Source: Gammaproteobacteria bacterium (GTDB taxonomy: Bacteria; Pseudomonadota; Gammaproteobacteria; Steroidobacterales; GCA-2729495). From it: a DNA stretch of 48,084 nucleotides. The notes under the pieces are model-generated. The model was not told the DNA's origin. It searched no databases and was given only the letters and a program-made list of their open reading frames with translations. Every line of letters begins with the position of its first letter. The first letter of the stretch is position 1. A program made the position numbers and the translations under genes. Of the stretch, positions 1 through 6,739 are shown in pieces. The stretch lies in contig JACFNV010000008.1 of assembly GCA_019454675.1 (NCBI GenBank), positions 1 through 48,084 on the forward strand, given 5' to 3'.

Positions 1-64
1 CCGCGATGACGCCTACTTCTTCCTTAAAATCCGCGCAGCCTTCCCCGGAGTTCGGCGAAGAACC
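1..64 (+). mobile_element. Right end of an ISL3-family insertion sequence (partial)
   Basis: In frame from base 2 the sequence reads RDDAYFFLKIRAAFPGVRRR, which matches the C-terminal tail of the ISL3 transposase that ends at 5624 in this window (RDQEYFFLKIRAAFPG). The nucleotides differ at many positions, so this is a different ISL3 element, not a copy. The likely terminal inverted repeat, read inward from base 64, begins GGTTCTTCGCCGAACTCC. The transposase frame has no stop before the repeat; the first in-frame stop is at 134-136 in flanking DNA. The rest of the element lies outside the window. Confidence 0.7.
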
Positions 65-93
65 TTTTCTTTTGCCTGGATGCGGCAGCCCGG

Positions 94-498
94 CTACGGC
101 TGCCGGGCGAATTCCCGCCAGCGGTTGCTGGCATAGACGCTGTTGAAGGCCCACAGCCCCGGGTTGAGCGACAGCGGCACGTGGAACAGCCAGCCCCAGC
201 GCCGCCGCAGCAGCACGCCGTAGCTGGCGAGGCCGAAGGCCACCGCGTAGGCCAGCAGCGCCAGCAGCCACCCGCGCGGCATGCCTGCCGCCATCATGGC
301 CAGTACGGCCACGACGACACCCGCGGCTCCCAGCATGCCGCTGTAGCCGAGAAAATAGCCCCACTTGTAGGACAGCGTGCCGGGGAGCCGTGCGCTGAGC
401 TCGGCATCCTTGCGCTGCGAGAGCCACAGGCTCGCAAGGAACCATGCCAGCAAGATGATAAAGGGCACCACCACGCTGGCGGCTATGGCTGCATGCAT
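94..498 (-). CDS. Small integral membrane protein, unknown function
   Basis: A 134-residue protein. The start ATG at 498 follows a strong GGAGGAAG ribosome-binding site. It has a short N-terminal hydrophobic helix, a charged loop (SQRKDAELSARLPG), two or three further helices, and a C-terminal aromatic tail (WGWLFHVPLSLNPGLWAFNS). I recognise no family or catalytic residue. It runs divergently from the b561-type cytochrome gene at 693 and ends 30 bases from the end of an ISL3 element. The context allows an accessory role in a membrane redox module, but that is only inference from position. Confidence 0.65.
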   Translation of the reverse strand: MHAAIAASVVVPFIILLAWFLASLWLSQRKDAELSARLPGTLSYKWGYFLGYSGMLGAAGVVVAVLAMMAAGMPRGWLLALLAYAVAFGLASYGVLLRRRWGWLFHVPLSLNPGLWAFNSVYASNRWREFARQP

Positions 499-692
499 GC
501 TTCCTCCTTCCCTGCGGCCAGGGCTGCATGGTCGACACTGGTGGCAACGGGCCGGCAGCGTTGCGGGCACCCCTCCACCTGGACGGATATTGCACTCACA
601 TCCACCTCCCGCGCGATCTGCGGAATCCACGTATGTCATTGATGTGCATACTGGGATAAATCTGGCATGAGTTTGCAACCGATGCCCAAGCC
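499..692. promoter_or_regulatory. Divergent intergenic region between the small membrane protein and cytochrome b genes
   Basis: This 194-base stretch separates two divergent start codons, so it should hold at least two promoters. The minus-strand gene has a clear GGAGGAAG site at about 501-508. The plus-strand gene start at 693 has no good Shine-Dalgarno sequence. An AT-richer patch around 630-667 is the most likely promoter area for the plus strand. I see no clear operator. Confidence 0.3.
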
Positions 693-1217
693 ATGGCCCT
701 GACACCCAAACAGAAGCAATACCGGACTGCGCAGATCCTCCACTGGATCGCCTTCGTCATCATCGTCTTCAATCTGCTGTCCGGCTGGCGCATCGACAAC
801 TTCGAACCGGCGGTCAAGGCCATCCTGATGATGATCCACTCGGGAATAGGCACGACGATCTTCCTCATCATGCTGGTCCGCTGGTGGTGGCGCAGGAAAA
901 ACCGGCTGTACGTGCCCCCGCGCTGGTGGAAGCGCCCCACCATGGTGCTGCAATGGGTGTTCTACCCGCTGCTCGTCATCCAGCCGGTGGTCGGCCTGGC
1001 ACAGGCCGCCTTTGCCGACTTCCCCGTGGTGGCCTACGGGCTGATCCCCTACTCCTCGCTGGGACCCGACGACCCGGCCATGCGGGCCCTGTTCCTCGGC
1101 ATCCACAAATGGATCGCCTGGATCCTGATCCTGCTGGTCATCCTCCACGCGCTCGATCGCGGGCGGATCTTCTTCAAGGATGATGCCGCCATGCTGGCGG
1201 CCGAGAACCGCAGCTAA
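693..1217 (+). CDS. Cytochrome b561-family membrane di-heme protein
   Basis: A 174-residue protein with four transmembrane helices, fitting the prokaryotic cytochrome b561 / Ni-Fe hydrogenase b-type cytochrome family. Likely heme ligands are H17 (ILHW), H49 (MIHSG), H138 (GIHKW) and H152 (ILHAL), one per helix as in the family. These proteins pass electrons between quinone and periplasmic redox partners. The molybdenum oxidoreductase at 6740-10585 has no visible heme-b gamma subunit, so this protein could connect it to the quinone pool; that link is inference. ATG at 693 is chosen because no other in-frame start precedes helix 1. Confidence 0.85.
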   Translation: MALTPKQKQYRTAQILHWIAFVIIVFNLLSGWRIDNFEPAVKAILMMIHSGIGTTIFLIMLVRWWWRRKNRLYVPPRWWKRPTMVLQWVFYPLLVIQPVVGLAQAAFADFPVVAYGLIPYSSLGPDDPAMRALFLGIHKWIAWILILLVILHALDRGRIFFKDDAAMLAAENRS

Positions 1218-1305
1218 AGCAGGCCGCACGACCAGCCACGGCATCCGGGCGCCGGGCAGAACGCACGGGCGGCTTCTTCACACGTGTTTCCGGCAGCTGT
1301 CGGTG

Positions 1306-1354
1306 CGCTGCGGCAAGTGGCAACTTGCCGCAGCGACACTGTGCCGCAGTGACA
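1306..1354. promoter_or_regulatory. Perfect 13-bp inverted repeat plus direct repeat upstream of the TetR gene
   Basis: Arms at 1306-1318 (CGCTGCGGCAAGT) and 1323-1335 (ACTTGCCGCAGCG) are perfectly complementary around GGCA. The right arm is also half of a direct repeat, TGCCGCAGYGACA at 1326-1338 and 1342-1354, with a 16-bp period. No T-tract follows, so a simple terminator of the cytochrome gene is less likely. Three half-sites some 60-110 bp before a TetR start fit an autoregulatory operator. A smaller dyad CGAAC-CT-GTTCG lies at about 1385-1396. Confidence 0.5.
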
Positions 1355-1415
1355 GGTATCGGACGGCACCGTACGATTTCGGACGAACCTGTTCGAAAGC
1401 GTATGACATCAAGCC

Positions 1416-2024
1416 GTGATACCCAACGCCGTCGCCAACACCCAGCTCGACACCGGCATGCGCCCCGCCACCCGGCGCAATCGCACGCGCGAGCGCATTC
1501 TCGTGGAGAGCACCCGGCTGTTCCTGGCACACGGCTTCGCCGGCGTCAGCGTGGACGCCATCGTGGATGCAGCGGGAGTGGCACGCAGCAGCTTCTACCG
1601 CTTTTTTTCCAATCGTGACGATGTCATCTCGAGCATCATCCGCCCGGTCTTCGCATCGGGCATGTCGATGATGCAGGGCCTCGAGAGGCTGCCGCCAAGG
1701 GAAACCATGGACGGCGTCTTCCGGGTCTATCTCAACCTCTGGACCGCCGATCCGGCTGCACTGCAACTCACCATGCGCATGGGCGGCAGCCATTTCCGGC
1801 TTTTCGACGAAGGCCACCACGAATTCCGCCGGCAACTGACCCGGCTCGTGCGCCTGGTCGAGCCCAGCGGTGTCCTGCTCAATGGCAGCGGCGACAACAC
1901 GGCACGGATCATCGCCCGCATCGCGGTGTCGGTGCTGGACATCTACCGCAACGAAACCGATCTCGAAACCCTGTATCTGCAGACCATGAGGGGTCTGCTC
2001 ATCAAGCCCGAGGCATCACCATGA
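1416..2024 (+). CDS. TetR/AcrR-family transcriptional regulator
   Basis: A 202-residue protein. Its N-terminal TetR DNA-binding domain reads TRERILVESTRLFLAHGFAG, then VSVDAIVDAAGVARSSFYRFF, the typical three-helix HTH with the SFYRFF recognition helix. The remaining 130 residues are the variable ligand-binding and dimer domain, with no recognisable ligand signature. GTG at 1416 is the longest start; the internal ATG at 1458 (MRPATRRNR) would give a more usual TetR N-terminus. Its stop overlaps the next start (ATGA), so it is translationally coupled to the membrane protein at 2021 and probably controls it, possibly through the repeats at 1306-1354. Confidence 0.9.
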   Translation: MIPNAVANTQLDTGMRPATRRNRTRERILVESTRLFLAHGFAGVSVDAIVDAAGVARSSFYRFFSNRDDVISSIIRPVFASGMSMMQGLERLPPRETMDGVFRVYLNLWTADPAALQLTMRMGGSHFRLFDEGHHEFRRQLTRLVRLVEPSGVLLNGSGDNTARIIARIAVSVLDIYRNETDLETLYLQTMRGLLIKPEASP

Positions 2025-2974
2025 CCACAGAAACCAATACCGAGCTGAGTCCCTTCAAGAAACTGTTCTATCGCCCGCCCTTCATCGGGCTGATGGCATT
2101 CCTCGTCGTCTTCCTCGTGCAGGGCCTGGGCCACACCCAGATGATCCTGATGGAGAGCATCTTCCACACCGGCGTCTACACGTCGGCCTTCATCACCGGC
2201 CTGATCGGTGCCGTGGCGCTGTGGATCGCCATGCGCAGCGACAACGAGGTCACCGCCACCTGGGTGGGCTTCTTTGCCGGCACCTTCCTGTGGACCGGCT
2301 GGATCGAGTTCGCCTACGTCTGGTCGGCCCACGTGCTGCTTGGCGTGGAACCGGTCATGAAGGCCAACAGCCCGGACGAGATCGCCACCAAGGGCGAGTA
2401 CATCGTCATGATGTCCAGCGTCGGCGTCATGCTGGCCATCCTCATGCCGCTGATGATGAACCGCGAGACCAAGTGCAACATGTTCCAGTGGTTCCAGCGC
2501 CACCTCGGCCTGCGCACCGGCAAGCCGAGCAGCGGCTACAAGCGCAACTTCGGCTACATCACCGCGCTGGAGACGATCTACATCCTCTGGTTCTGCTACC
2601 TGATGCTGCTCTTTCTCTACGACGACAAGGGCGTCTACGGCCTCAACGATCACCATCCGGTGGCTGTCGGTTTCTTCGTCTTCCTCTGCGCCTGGTCGCT
2701 CTACCTGATCAACCGCCTGCGCCAGATGTGGAAGGTCACCACCGCCATCCGCTACGCGATCCCGACCGCCATCATCTCCTACAGCGCCTACGAGATCCTC
2801 GGCCGCTGGAACATCGGCCAGGACATCTGGGTCGAGCCGGGCAAGTACGCGCTGGAGCTGAGCCTGTTCTTCGGCGCGCTGATCGCGGTCTGGGTCATCT
2901 CGGCGCTGATCCCGGCCCACGTCAAGACGTTGTTCGACAAGGACCGTCGTCAACAGCAGCCAAAGGCCGGCTGA
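2021..2974 (+). CDS. Polytopic membrane protein, unknown family, coupled to TetR
   Basis: A 317-residue protein with about eight hydrophobic segments and a soluble, basic C-terminal tail (FDKDRRQQQPKAG). Histidines and acidic residues sit near helix ends (GHTQMIL, SAHVLLGVEP, LNDHHP, WIEFAYVW), which could be metal or heme sites; this is speculation. I do not recognise the family. The ATGA overlap with the TetR gene and a strong terminator at 3037-3066 define a two-gene transcript. It may be a transporter or membrane redox/sensor component of the neighbouring molybdenum-enzyme region. Confidence 0.75.
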   Translation: MTTETNTELSPFKKLFYRPPFIGLMAFLVVFLVQGLGHTQMILMESIFHTGVYTSAFITGLIGAVALWIAMRSDNEVTATWVGFFAGTFLWTGWIEFAYVWSAHVLLGVEPVMKANSPDEIATKGEYIVMMSSVGVMLAILMPLMMNRETKCNMFQWFQRHLGLRTGKPSSGYKRNFGYITALETIYILWFCYLMLLFLYDDKGVYGLNDHHPVAVGFFVFLCAWSLYLINRLRQMWKVTTAIRYAIPTAIISYSAYEILGRWNIGQDIWVEPGKYALELSLFFGALIAVWVISALIPAHVKTLFDKDRRQQQPKAG

Positions 2975-2987
2975 GCATCATGCGGAT

Positions 2988-3025
2988 GATCCGTGCCTGC
3001 GGCGCTTCCCGCCCGGGCACGGATC
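2988..3025 (+). terminator. Hairpin after the membrane protein gene
   Basis: Arms GATCCGTGCC (2988-2997) and GGCACGGATC (3016-3025) are perfectly complementary over 10 bp with an 18-base loop. There is no T-tract directly after it, so it probably stabilises the transcript end or assists the strong terminator just downstream. Confidence 0.4.
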
Positions 3026-3036
3026 CCGAGCTTCCC

Positions 3037-3066
3037 AGCAGCTGCCCGCGGGCAGCTGCTTTTTTT
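3037..3066 (+). terminator. Strong Rho-independent terminator; IS insertion site
   Basis: AGCAGCTGCCCG (3037-3048) is followed directly by its complement CGGGCAGCTGCT (3049-3060), then seven T residues (3060-3066). It ends the TetR/membrane protein transcript. The ISL3 element at 3067-5626 is inserted exactly at the end of the T-tract, and CTTTTTTT is duplicated at 5627-5634. Confidence 0.85.
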
Positions 3067-3132
3067 GGGTTCATCGCAGGTTAGCGGGGTAATGGCCTAT
3101 CGTCGGCTCTCCAGGGCAGCAGGAGAGCCGGG

Positions 3133-3693
3133 ATGGAACGGGAAGTCATCGAGCAGATCGGGGGCTGGGGCGGGTTCCGGGTGATGGGTGTGGAGCGGCG
3201 CGAGGGCTCACCACCGCAGGTCTGGATCCGGCTGGAGCCCCTGGAGAGCGGGCCCTACCGTTGCGGCCAGTGCGGGCAGCCCACACAGCGAGTCCACGAG
3301 CGGGTGGTTCGCCAGGTTCGCGACCTGCCGCTGCTCGATGCGCAGACGTTTCTGGAGGTCACGGTACTGCGGGTGTGGTGCGAGCACTGCGGTGGCCCCA
3401 AGCGCATGGCCATCGACTGGCTGAATGAGCACCAGCGCATCACCCGGCGGCTGGTCAAGGCGATCACGGACCTGACGCGGTTCATGGCCGTGGAGCACGT
3501 GGCCCGGCACTATGGAGTGCATTGGCACACGGTGAAGCGGCTGGACAAGCATGCCCTGCGGGCGCAGCTGGAGCCCCAGGACTTTGCTGCCGTACGGGCT
3601 ATCGGCATCGACGAGTTCGCCCTGCACAAGGGTCATCGCTACGCCACGGTGTCGATGGTCACTCTGGTCGACCGCAGCGCCAGCGGCGTTTGA
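3133..3693 (+). pseudogene. ISL3 transposase, N-terminal fragment
   Basis: The start ATG follows GGAGAG. The fragment has the ISL3 N-terminal zinc ribbon (CGQCGQP ... CEHCGG), the helix-turn-helix region, and the first catalytic Asp in AIGIDEFALHKGHRYATV. Homology stops at about residue 180, where the frame enters the foreign segment and reaches a stop. The second and third catalytic residues lie in the separate fragment at 4990-5624. The peptide cannot be an active transposase alone. Confidence 0.85.
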
Positions 3694-3826
3694 TGCAGCG
3701 GGGTGGTGCCCGCCGTGCGCTTGGTGGCGCGGGGGAGGGCAGCGGGGAGCGGCGCGGGAGCGGTCGCAGAGGCCTTACGAGCAGCTTTCGGCATGCGGCG
3801 CACCCTGCATTCGAGCGAGAGCAGTG

Positions 3827-3946
3827 TCAATCGTTCAGCACCAGCGCCCCACCGACGCTGGTACGGCCGGTCACGAACAGGGCGTGCCAACCCGGCGCCG
3901 GCCTCCTCGAGCGCCCGTGGACCCGCGACTGTGGCACTCTGCGCCG
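3827..3946. other. Untranslated part of the foreign segment, possible minus-strand gene remnant
   Basis: Bases 3690-3946 lie between the transposase break and the cargo gene. On the minus strand a frame ending at 3827 has a C-terminal tail (HALFVTGRTSVGGALVLND) that reads like the end of a real protein, but everything upstream in that frame looks non-coding. It may be the truncated 3' end of a gene convergent with nothing here, brought in with the foreign DNA. Weak evidence. Confidence 0.25.
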
Positions 3947-4933
3947 ATGGCCCCGCCCGACGACACCTTGGCCCTTCCGCCGGCGCGGCTGGGGCGCCTG
4001 CTCCCCATGCGGTACCACGACGTGCCCGCCGGGGGAGACCTGCCTCCCTTCGTGCGCGCCGCGAGCAGCGTGCGCCGCTGGCAGGGGCGCCTCGTCGTCG
4101 TGCAGGACGACGTCAACGCGCTCGCGCTCGTCGACGAGGCGACCGCCCTCGCCAGCCCGCTCCTGTTGCCGCCCGGCCCCGGCGGGCGTCGACAGTTCTC
4201 ACCGGACCTCGGAAACAAGGCGCACAAGCTCGACCTGGAGGCGTCCATCGTCCTCCCCGACGGGCGCTTCGTCGCCTTCGGCTCGGGCTCCACCGGCGAG
4301 CGGGAGCGGTTGGTCGTCCTCCGCGACGATCTGTCGCCCACGCTGCGGACCGCCGCTCCGCTGTACCGGCGGCTGCGTGAAGAGGCGTCCTTCTGCGGCA
4401 GCGAGCTGAACGTCGAGGGCGCCCTGGTGGCGGGACGTCGGCTGCTGCTCTTCCAGCGCGGCAACGGCGCCGCCTCGGCCGAAGCGCCGGCGGTGAACGC
4501 CGTGGGCACGCTCGAGCTGCAGGCGTTCCTCGCGTGGCTCGATGAGGGCGCCCCGGCGCCGCGGCTGTCGGAGGTGACGCGCGTCGACCTCGGCGCCCTC
4601 CGTGGAGTGCCCCTCGGCTTCACCGACGCCACGTCGCTGCCCGACGGCCGCGTCGTCGTCCTCGCGAGCGCCGAAGACTCGCCCGACACCTTCCGGGACG
4701 GCGAGGTGCTCGGCACCCGCCTGGGGTTCCTCGGGGAGCGCGGGCAGGTCTTTCTCGGCGACATCCTCGAGGAGGACGGGCGGCCCACCGCGCACAAGCT
4801 GGAGGGCATCGAGTTCATCGGTGCTCACGGCGACGGGGCGCTCGAGTTCCTGGTGGTGGTCGACACCGACGACCCCGACCGGCCGTCGATGCTGGGGCGA
4901 CTCCAGCTTCCGGCGCCCGCCTCGCGCCGCTGA
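3947..4933 (+). CDS. Propeller-like protein (DUF6929-type), cargo inside the IS
   Basis: A 328-residue protein from ATG 3947. It shows repeated blade-like strands: SIVLPDGRFVAFGSGS, ALVAGRRLLLFQRGNG, DATSLPDGRVVVLASAED and FIGAHGDGALEFLVVVDTDD. This resembles beta-propeller proteins of the DUF6929 / esterase-like phytase type. There is no signal peptide and no recognised catalytic site. Codon use is unlike the neighbours, with very high C/G at third positions and many CTC, GTC and GCG codons, closer to Myxococcota DNA; this suggests transfer or contamination. A GGAGGACC hairpin follows at 4960-4979. It interrupts an ISL3 transposase. Confidence 0.6.
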   Translation: MAPPDDTLALPPARLGRLLPMRYHDVPAGGDLPPFVRAASSVRRWQGRLVVVQDDVNALALVDEATALASPLLLPPGPGGRRQFSPDLGNKAHKLDLEASIVLPDGRFVAFGSGSTGERERLVVLRDDLSPTLRTAAPLYRRLREEASFCGSELNVEGALVAGRRLLLFQRGNGAASAEAPAVNAVGTLELQAFLAWLDEGAPAPRLSEVTRVDLGALRGVPLGFTDATSLPDGRVVVLASAEDSPDTFRDGEVLGTRLGFLGERGQVFLGDILEEDGRPTAHKLEGIEFIGAHGDGALEFLVVVDTDDPDRPSMLGRLQLPAPASRR

Positions 4934-4959
4934 CGTTCAGCGCGCCCCGCGCCGACGGA

Positions 4960-4979
4960 GGAGGACCTTGTGGTCCTCC
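4960..4979 (+). terminator. Hairpin after the cargo gene
   Basis: GGAGGACC (4960-4967) and GGTCCTCC (4972-4979) form an 8-bp stem with a TTGT loop, 27 bases after the cargo stop. No T-run follows, so this is a possible terminator or simply a structured junction near the right border of the foreign segment (about 4985-4990). Confidence 0.4.
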
Positions 4980-4989
4980 GAGACGACGC

Positions 4990-5624
4990 CGGCCGTTCTT
5001 CGCACTGCTGGGCGCGCACTGCCAGCACATCGAGGCGGCCATCATGGACATGAACGCCGACTACGAGCTGGAGGTGCGTCGCCACCTGCCGCAGGCGGCC
5101 ATTGTCTTCGACCTGTTCCACGTGATGGCCAAGTACGGCCGTGAGGTCATCGACCGGGTGCGGGTCGATCGGGCCAACGAGCTGCGGACCAATCGACCGC
5201 AGCGGCGCCTGGTCAAGAGCGCACGCTGGCTGTTGCTGAAGAGCCACCACCGGCTGCGCCCGGAAGAAGACGTGCAGCTGGAGGATCTGCTGGCCGCCGA
5301 CCGGCCGCTGTTCATCGTGTACCTGCTGCGCGACGCCCTGCGTGAGCTCTGGCACCATCGCCATCCCGGCGATGCCGCCCGCCCTGGGCCAGCTGGTACC
5401 GCAAGGCCCTGCGCCGCGGTATCGCACCGCTGCGCCAGTTCGCCCAGCGCCTGCGGCCATACCTCCCGGGGATCCTGGTCCACGGCCGATATCCCCTCGG
5501 CACCAACCTCGTCGAGGGCATCAACAACCGCATCAAGGTCATCAAGCGAATAGCCTACGGCTTCCGCGACCAGGAGTACTTCTTCCTCAAGATCCGGGCG
5601 GCCTTCCCCGGAGTTGCGCGATGA
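4990..5624 (+). pseudogene. ISL3 transposase, C-terminal fragment with frameshift
   Basis: From 4990 the frame reads RPFFALLGAHCQHIEAAIMD, carrying the second catalytic Asp (AIMDMNADYELEV), then FDLFHVMAKYGREVIDRV. Near 5375-5395 the frame shifts by two bases. The tail continues as WYRKALRRGIAPLRQF and includes the catalytic Glu region (GTNLVEGINNRIKVIKR), ending at 5624. Together with 3133-3693 this makes almost one ISL3 transposase, missing perhaps 10-15 residues at the junction. The gene is broken twice. Confidence 0.85.
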
Positions 5625-5626
5625 AG

Positions 5627-5634
5627 CTTTTTTT
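5627..5634. repeat. Right copy of the 8-bp target-site duplication
   Basis: CTTTTTTT at 5627-5634 repeats 3059-3066. The last T is also the first base of the complement of the stop codon of the minus-strand PEP-CTERM gene, so the element landed exactly at the end of that gene. Confidence 0.75.
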
Positions 5635-6581
5635 CAGGTGGCGGAAGCAGCGGGCCTGCGCAGGCGGGCGAGCAGCGCCAGCCCCGAAAGCAGCAGCCAG
5701 CCGCTTGCGGGCAGCGGCACGACGGCGGCATGGAGATAATCGAAGCCGCTGTCACCCAGTGCCGAGGCCAGCTCCACCGGGTTGCCATCCGCATCGATCA
5801 CGCTGCTGATCCCGGCCCACAGCATGCTGTGGGAGAAATCGGCATCCATCGCGGCATGGGCTACCGCACCGCAGGGGCCCCAGTATTGGCCTACCCAGTC
5901 CTCGCCGCATTCCCGGAAACCGAAGCTTGCGCTGGCCCTGCTCTGCACATCGAGCACGTACTGCAGGCCGACCAAGTCTCCCAGCCTTGCGCTGATGCTG
6001 ACCGGAATGAAACCGGGTGCCGTCTCGTGAACGGAAGTCGGAAGGCTGGGTGAAAGCCATTGGCTGCTCTCCCTGGCCGTGATCCAGTCACGCCCCATGC
6101 CGGTCCCGCTGATGCTGACCGAGCCCCAGTAACCCAGGCTGAAATAGACGGTGCTATTGCCGCTGACGCTGTAGCCGCCCACCATGCCGCCATCGAGCAG
6201 GAAGCCGGCGTTGATGGTGACCATCTGCCCGATCAGGGCTGTATCGGCCGGCATCAGCACGGCCTGGTCGAAAAACGAGGCATGCATGTGCGCGGTGGTA
6301 TCCATCCCGACTCAGCCACCCGCGGAGATGACCGTCGCGTCGCTCCAGGCACCGGCCTTGAGCACGCCGGGCGCGGCGAGCCCGTAGACCAACGAGCCAC
6401 CCGGGATGGCATCGCTCACGCTGACCAGCGCACCATGCTCGCTGTCGCCGATCTGGTCACCGATCGTGGCTTGCGAAGTGGCGCTCAGCTGATAGATGAG
6501 GCTGGTCCATGAGGCGGCACCAGCAACACACGGAATCGTGAGGGCAGCGCCCAGCACGAGCGAAGCGATTGGTCTGGACAT
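5634..6581 (-). pseudogene. PEP-CTERM exoprotein interrupted by one in-frame TGA
   Basis: From ATG 6581 (ribosome site GGGAGGA) a signal peptide (MSRPIASLVLGAALTIPCVAGA) leads into a secreted domain. At 6314-6312 a TGA stops translation after ISAGG. The same frame reopens at once (VGMDTTAHMHASF) and runs to 5634, ending in the PEP-CTERM-type sorting signal VPLPASGWLLLSGLALLARL and a basic tail. Total length without the stop would be about 315 residues. One base change would restore it. Proteins of this class are sorted by an exosortase, none of which is in this window. A true nonsense mutation or an assembly error are both possible. Confidence 0.8.
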
Positions 6582-6739
6582 GGCGATCCTCCCTGCCATC
6601 TGCCTGCCGGGAGACCGCCGACGGGACCGGGCGACCACCCATTCATCTCGACACTGTGGCGCCAAGAATATGACTCGACCCGTGGCGGCACAAGACCACG
6701 GGCCGGGCCATCAGACATAAGCGGGAAAACAGCGGCTTT

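Larger units (their letters stand above)
3067..5626 (+). mobile_element. ISL3-family insertion sequence carrying an internal foreign segment
   Basis: Terminal repeats are imperfect. The left end contains GGTTCATCGCAGGTTAGCGG, and the right end read inward gives CTTCATCGCGCAACTCCGGG; they share TTCATCGC and a CGGGG block. An 8-bp duplication CTTTTTTT flanks the element (3059-3066 and 5627-5634), as expected for ISL3. ISL3 elements are usually 1.3-1.5 kb with one transposase of about 400-450 residues. This one is 2.56 kb because about 1.3 kb (roughly 3690-4989) interrupts the transposase. The element is probably immobile on its own. The choice between a true insertion and a chimeric assembly is open. 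Confidence 0.8.

Noticed and set aside
693..1217. Cytochrome b561-like protein as the gamma subunit of the molybdenum enzyme
   Set aside because: Known gamma subunits of this enzyme group are soluble or peripheral heme-b proteins with another fold; here only a possible electron-transfer partner can be claimed.
2021..2974. AmoC/PmoC-type subunit of a copper monooxygenase
   Set aside because: Length and helix number are roughly similar, but the metal-site motifs of that family are not seen and no A or B subunit genes are present.
65..5626. A composite transposon formed by the two ISL3 elements
   Set aside because: The two elements are different and no outer target duplication can be seen because the left one is cut by the window edge.
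6312..6314. TGA as selenocysteine codon
   Set aside because: The protein is a secreted PEP-CTERM type with no redox motif at that place and I see no SECIS-like hairpin directly after it.
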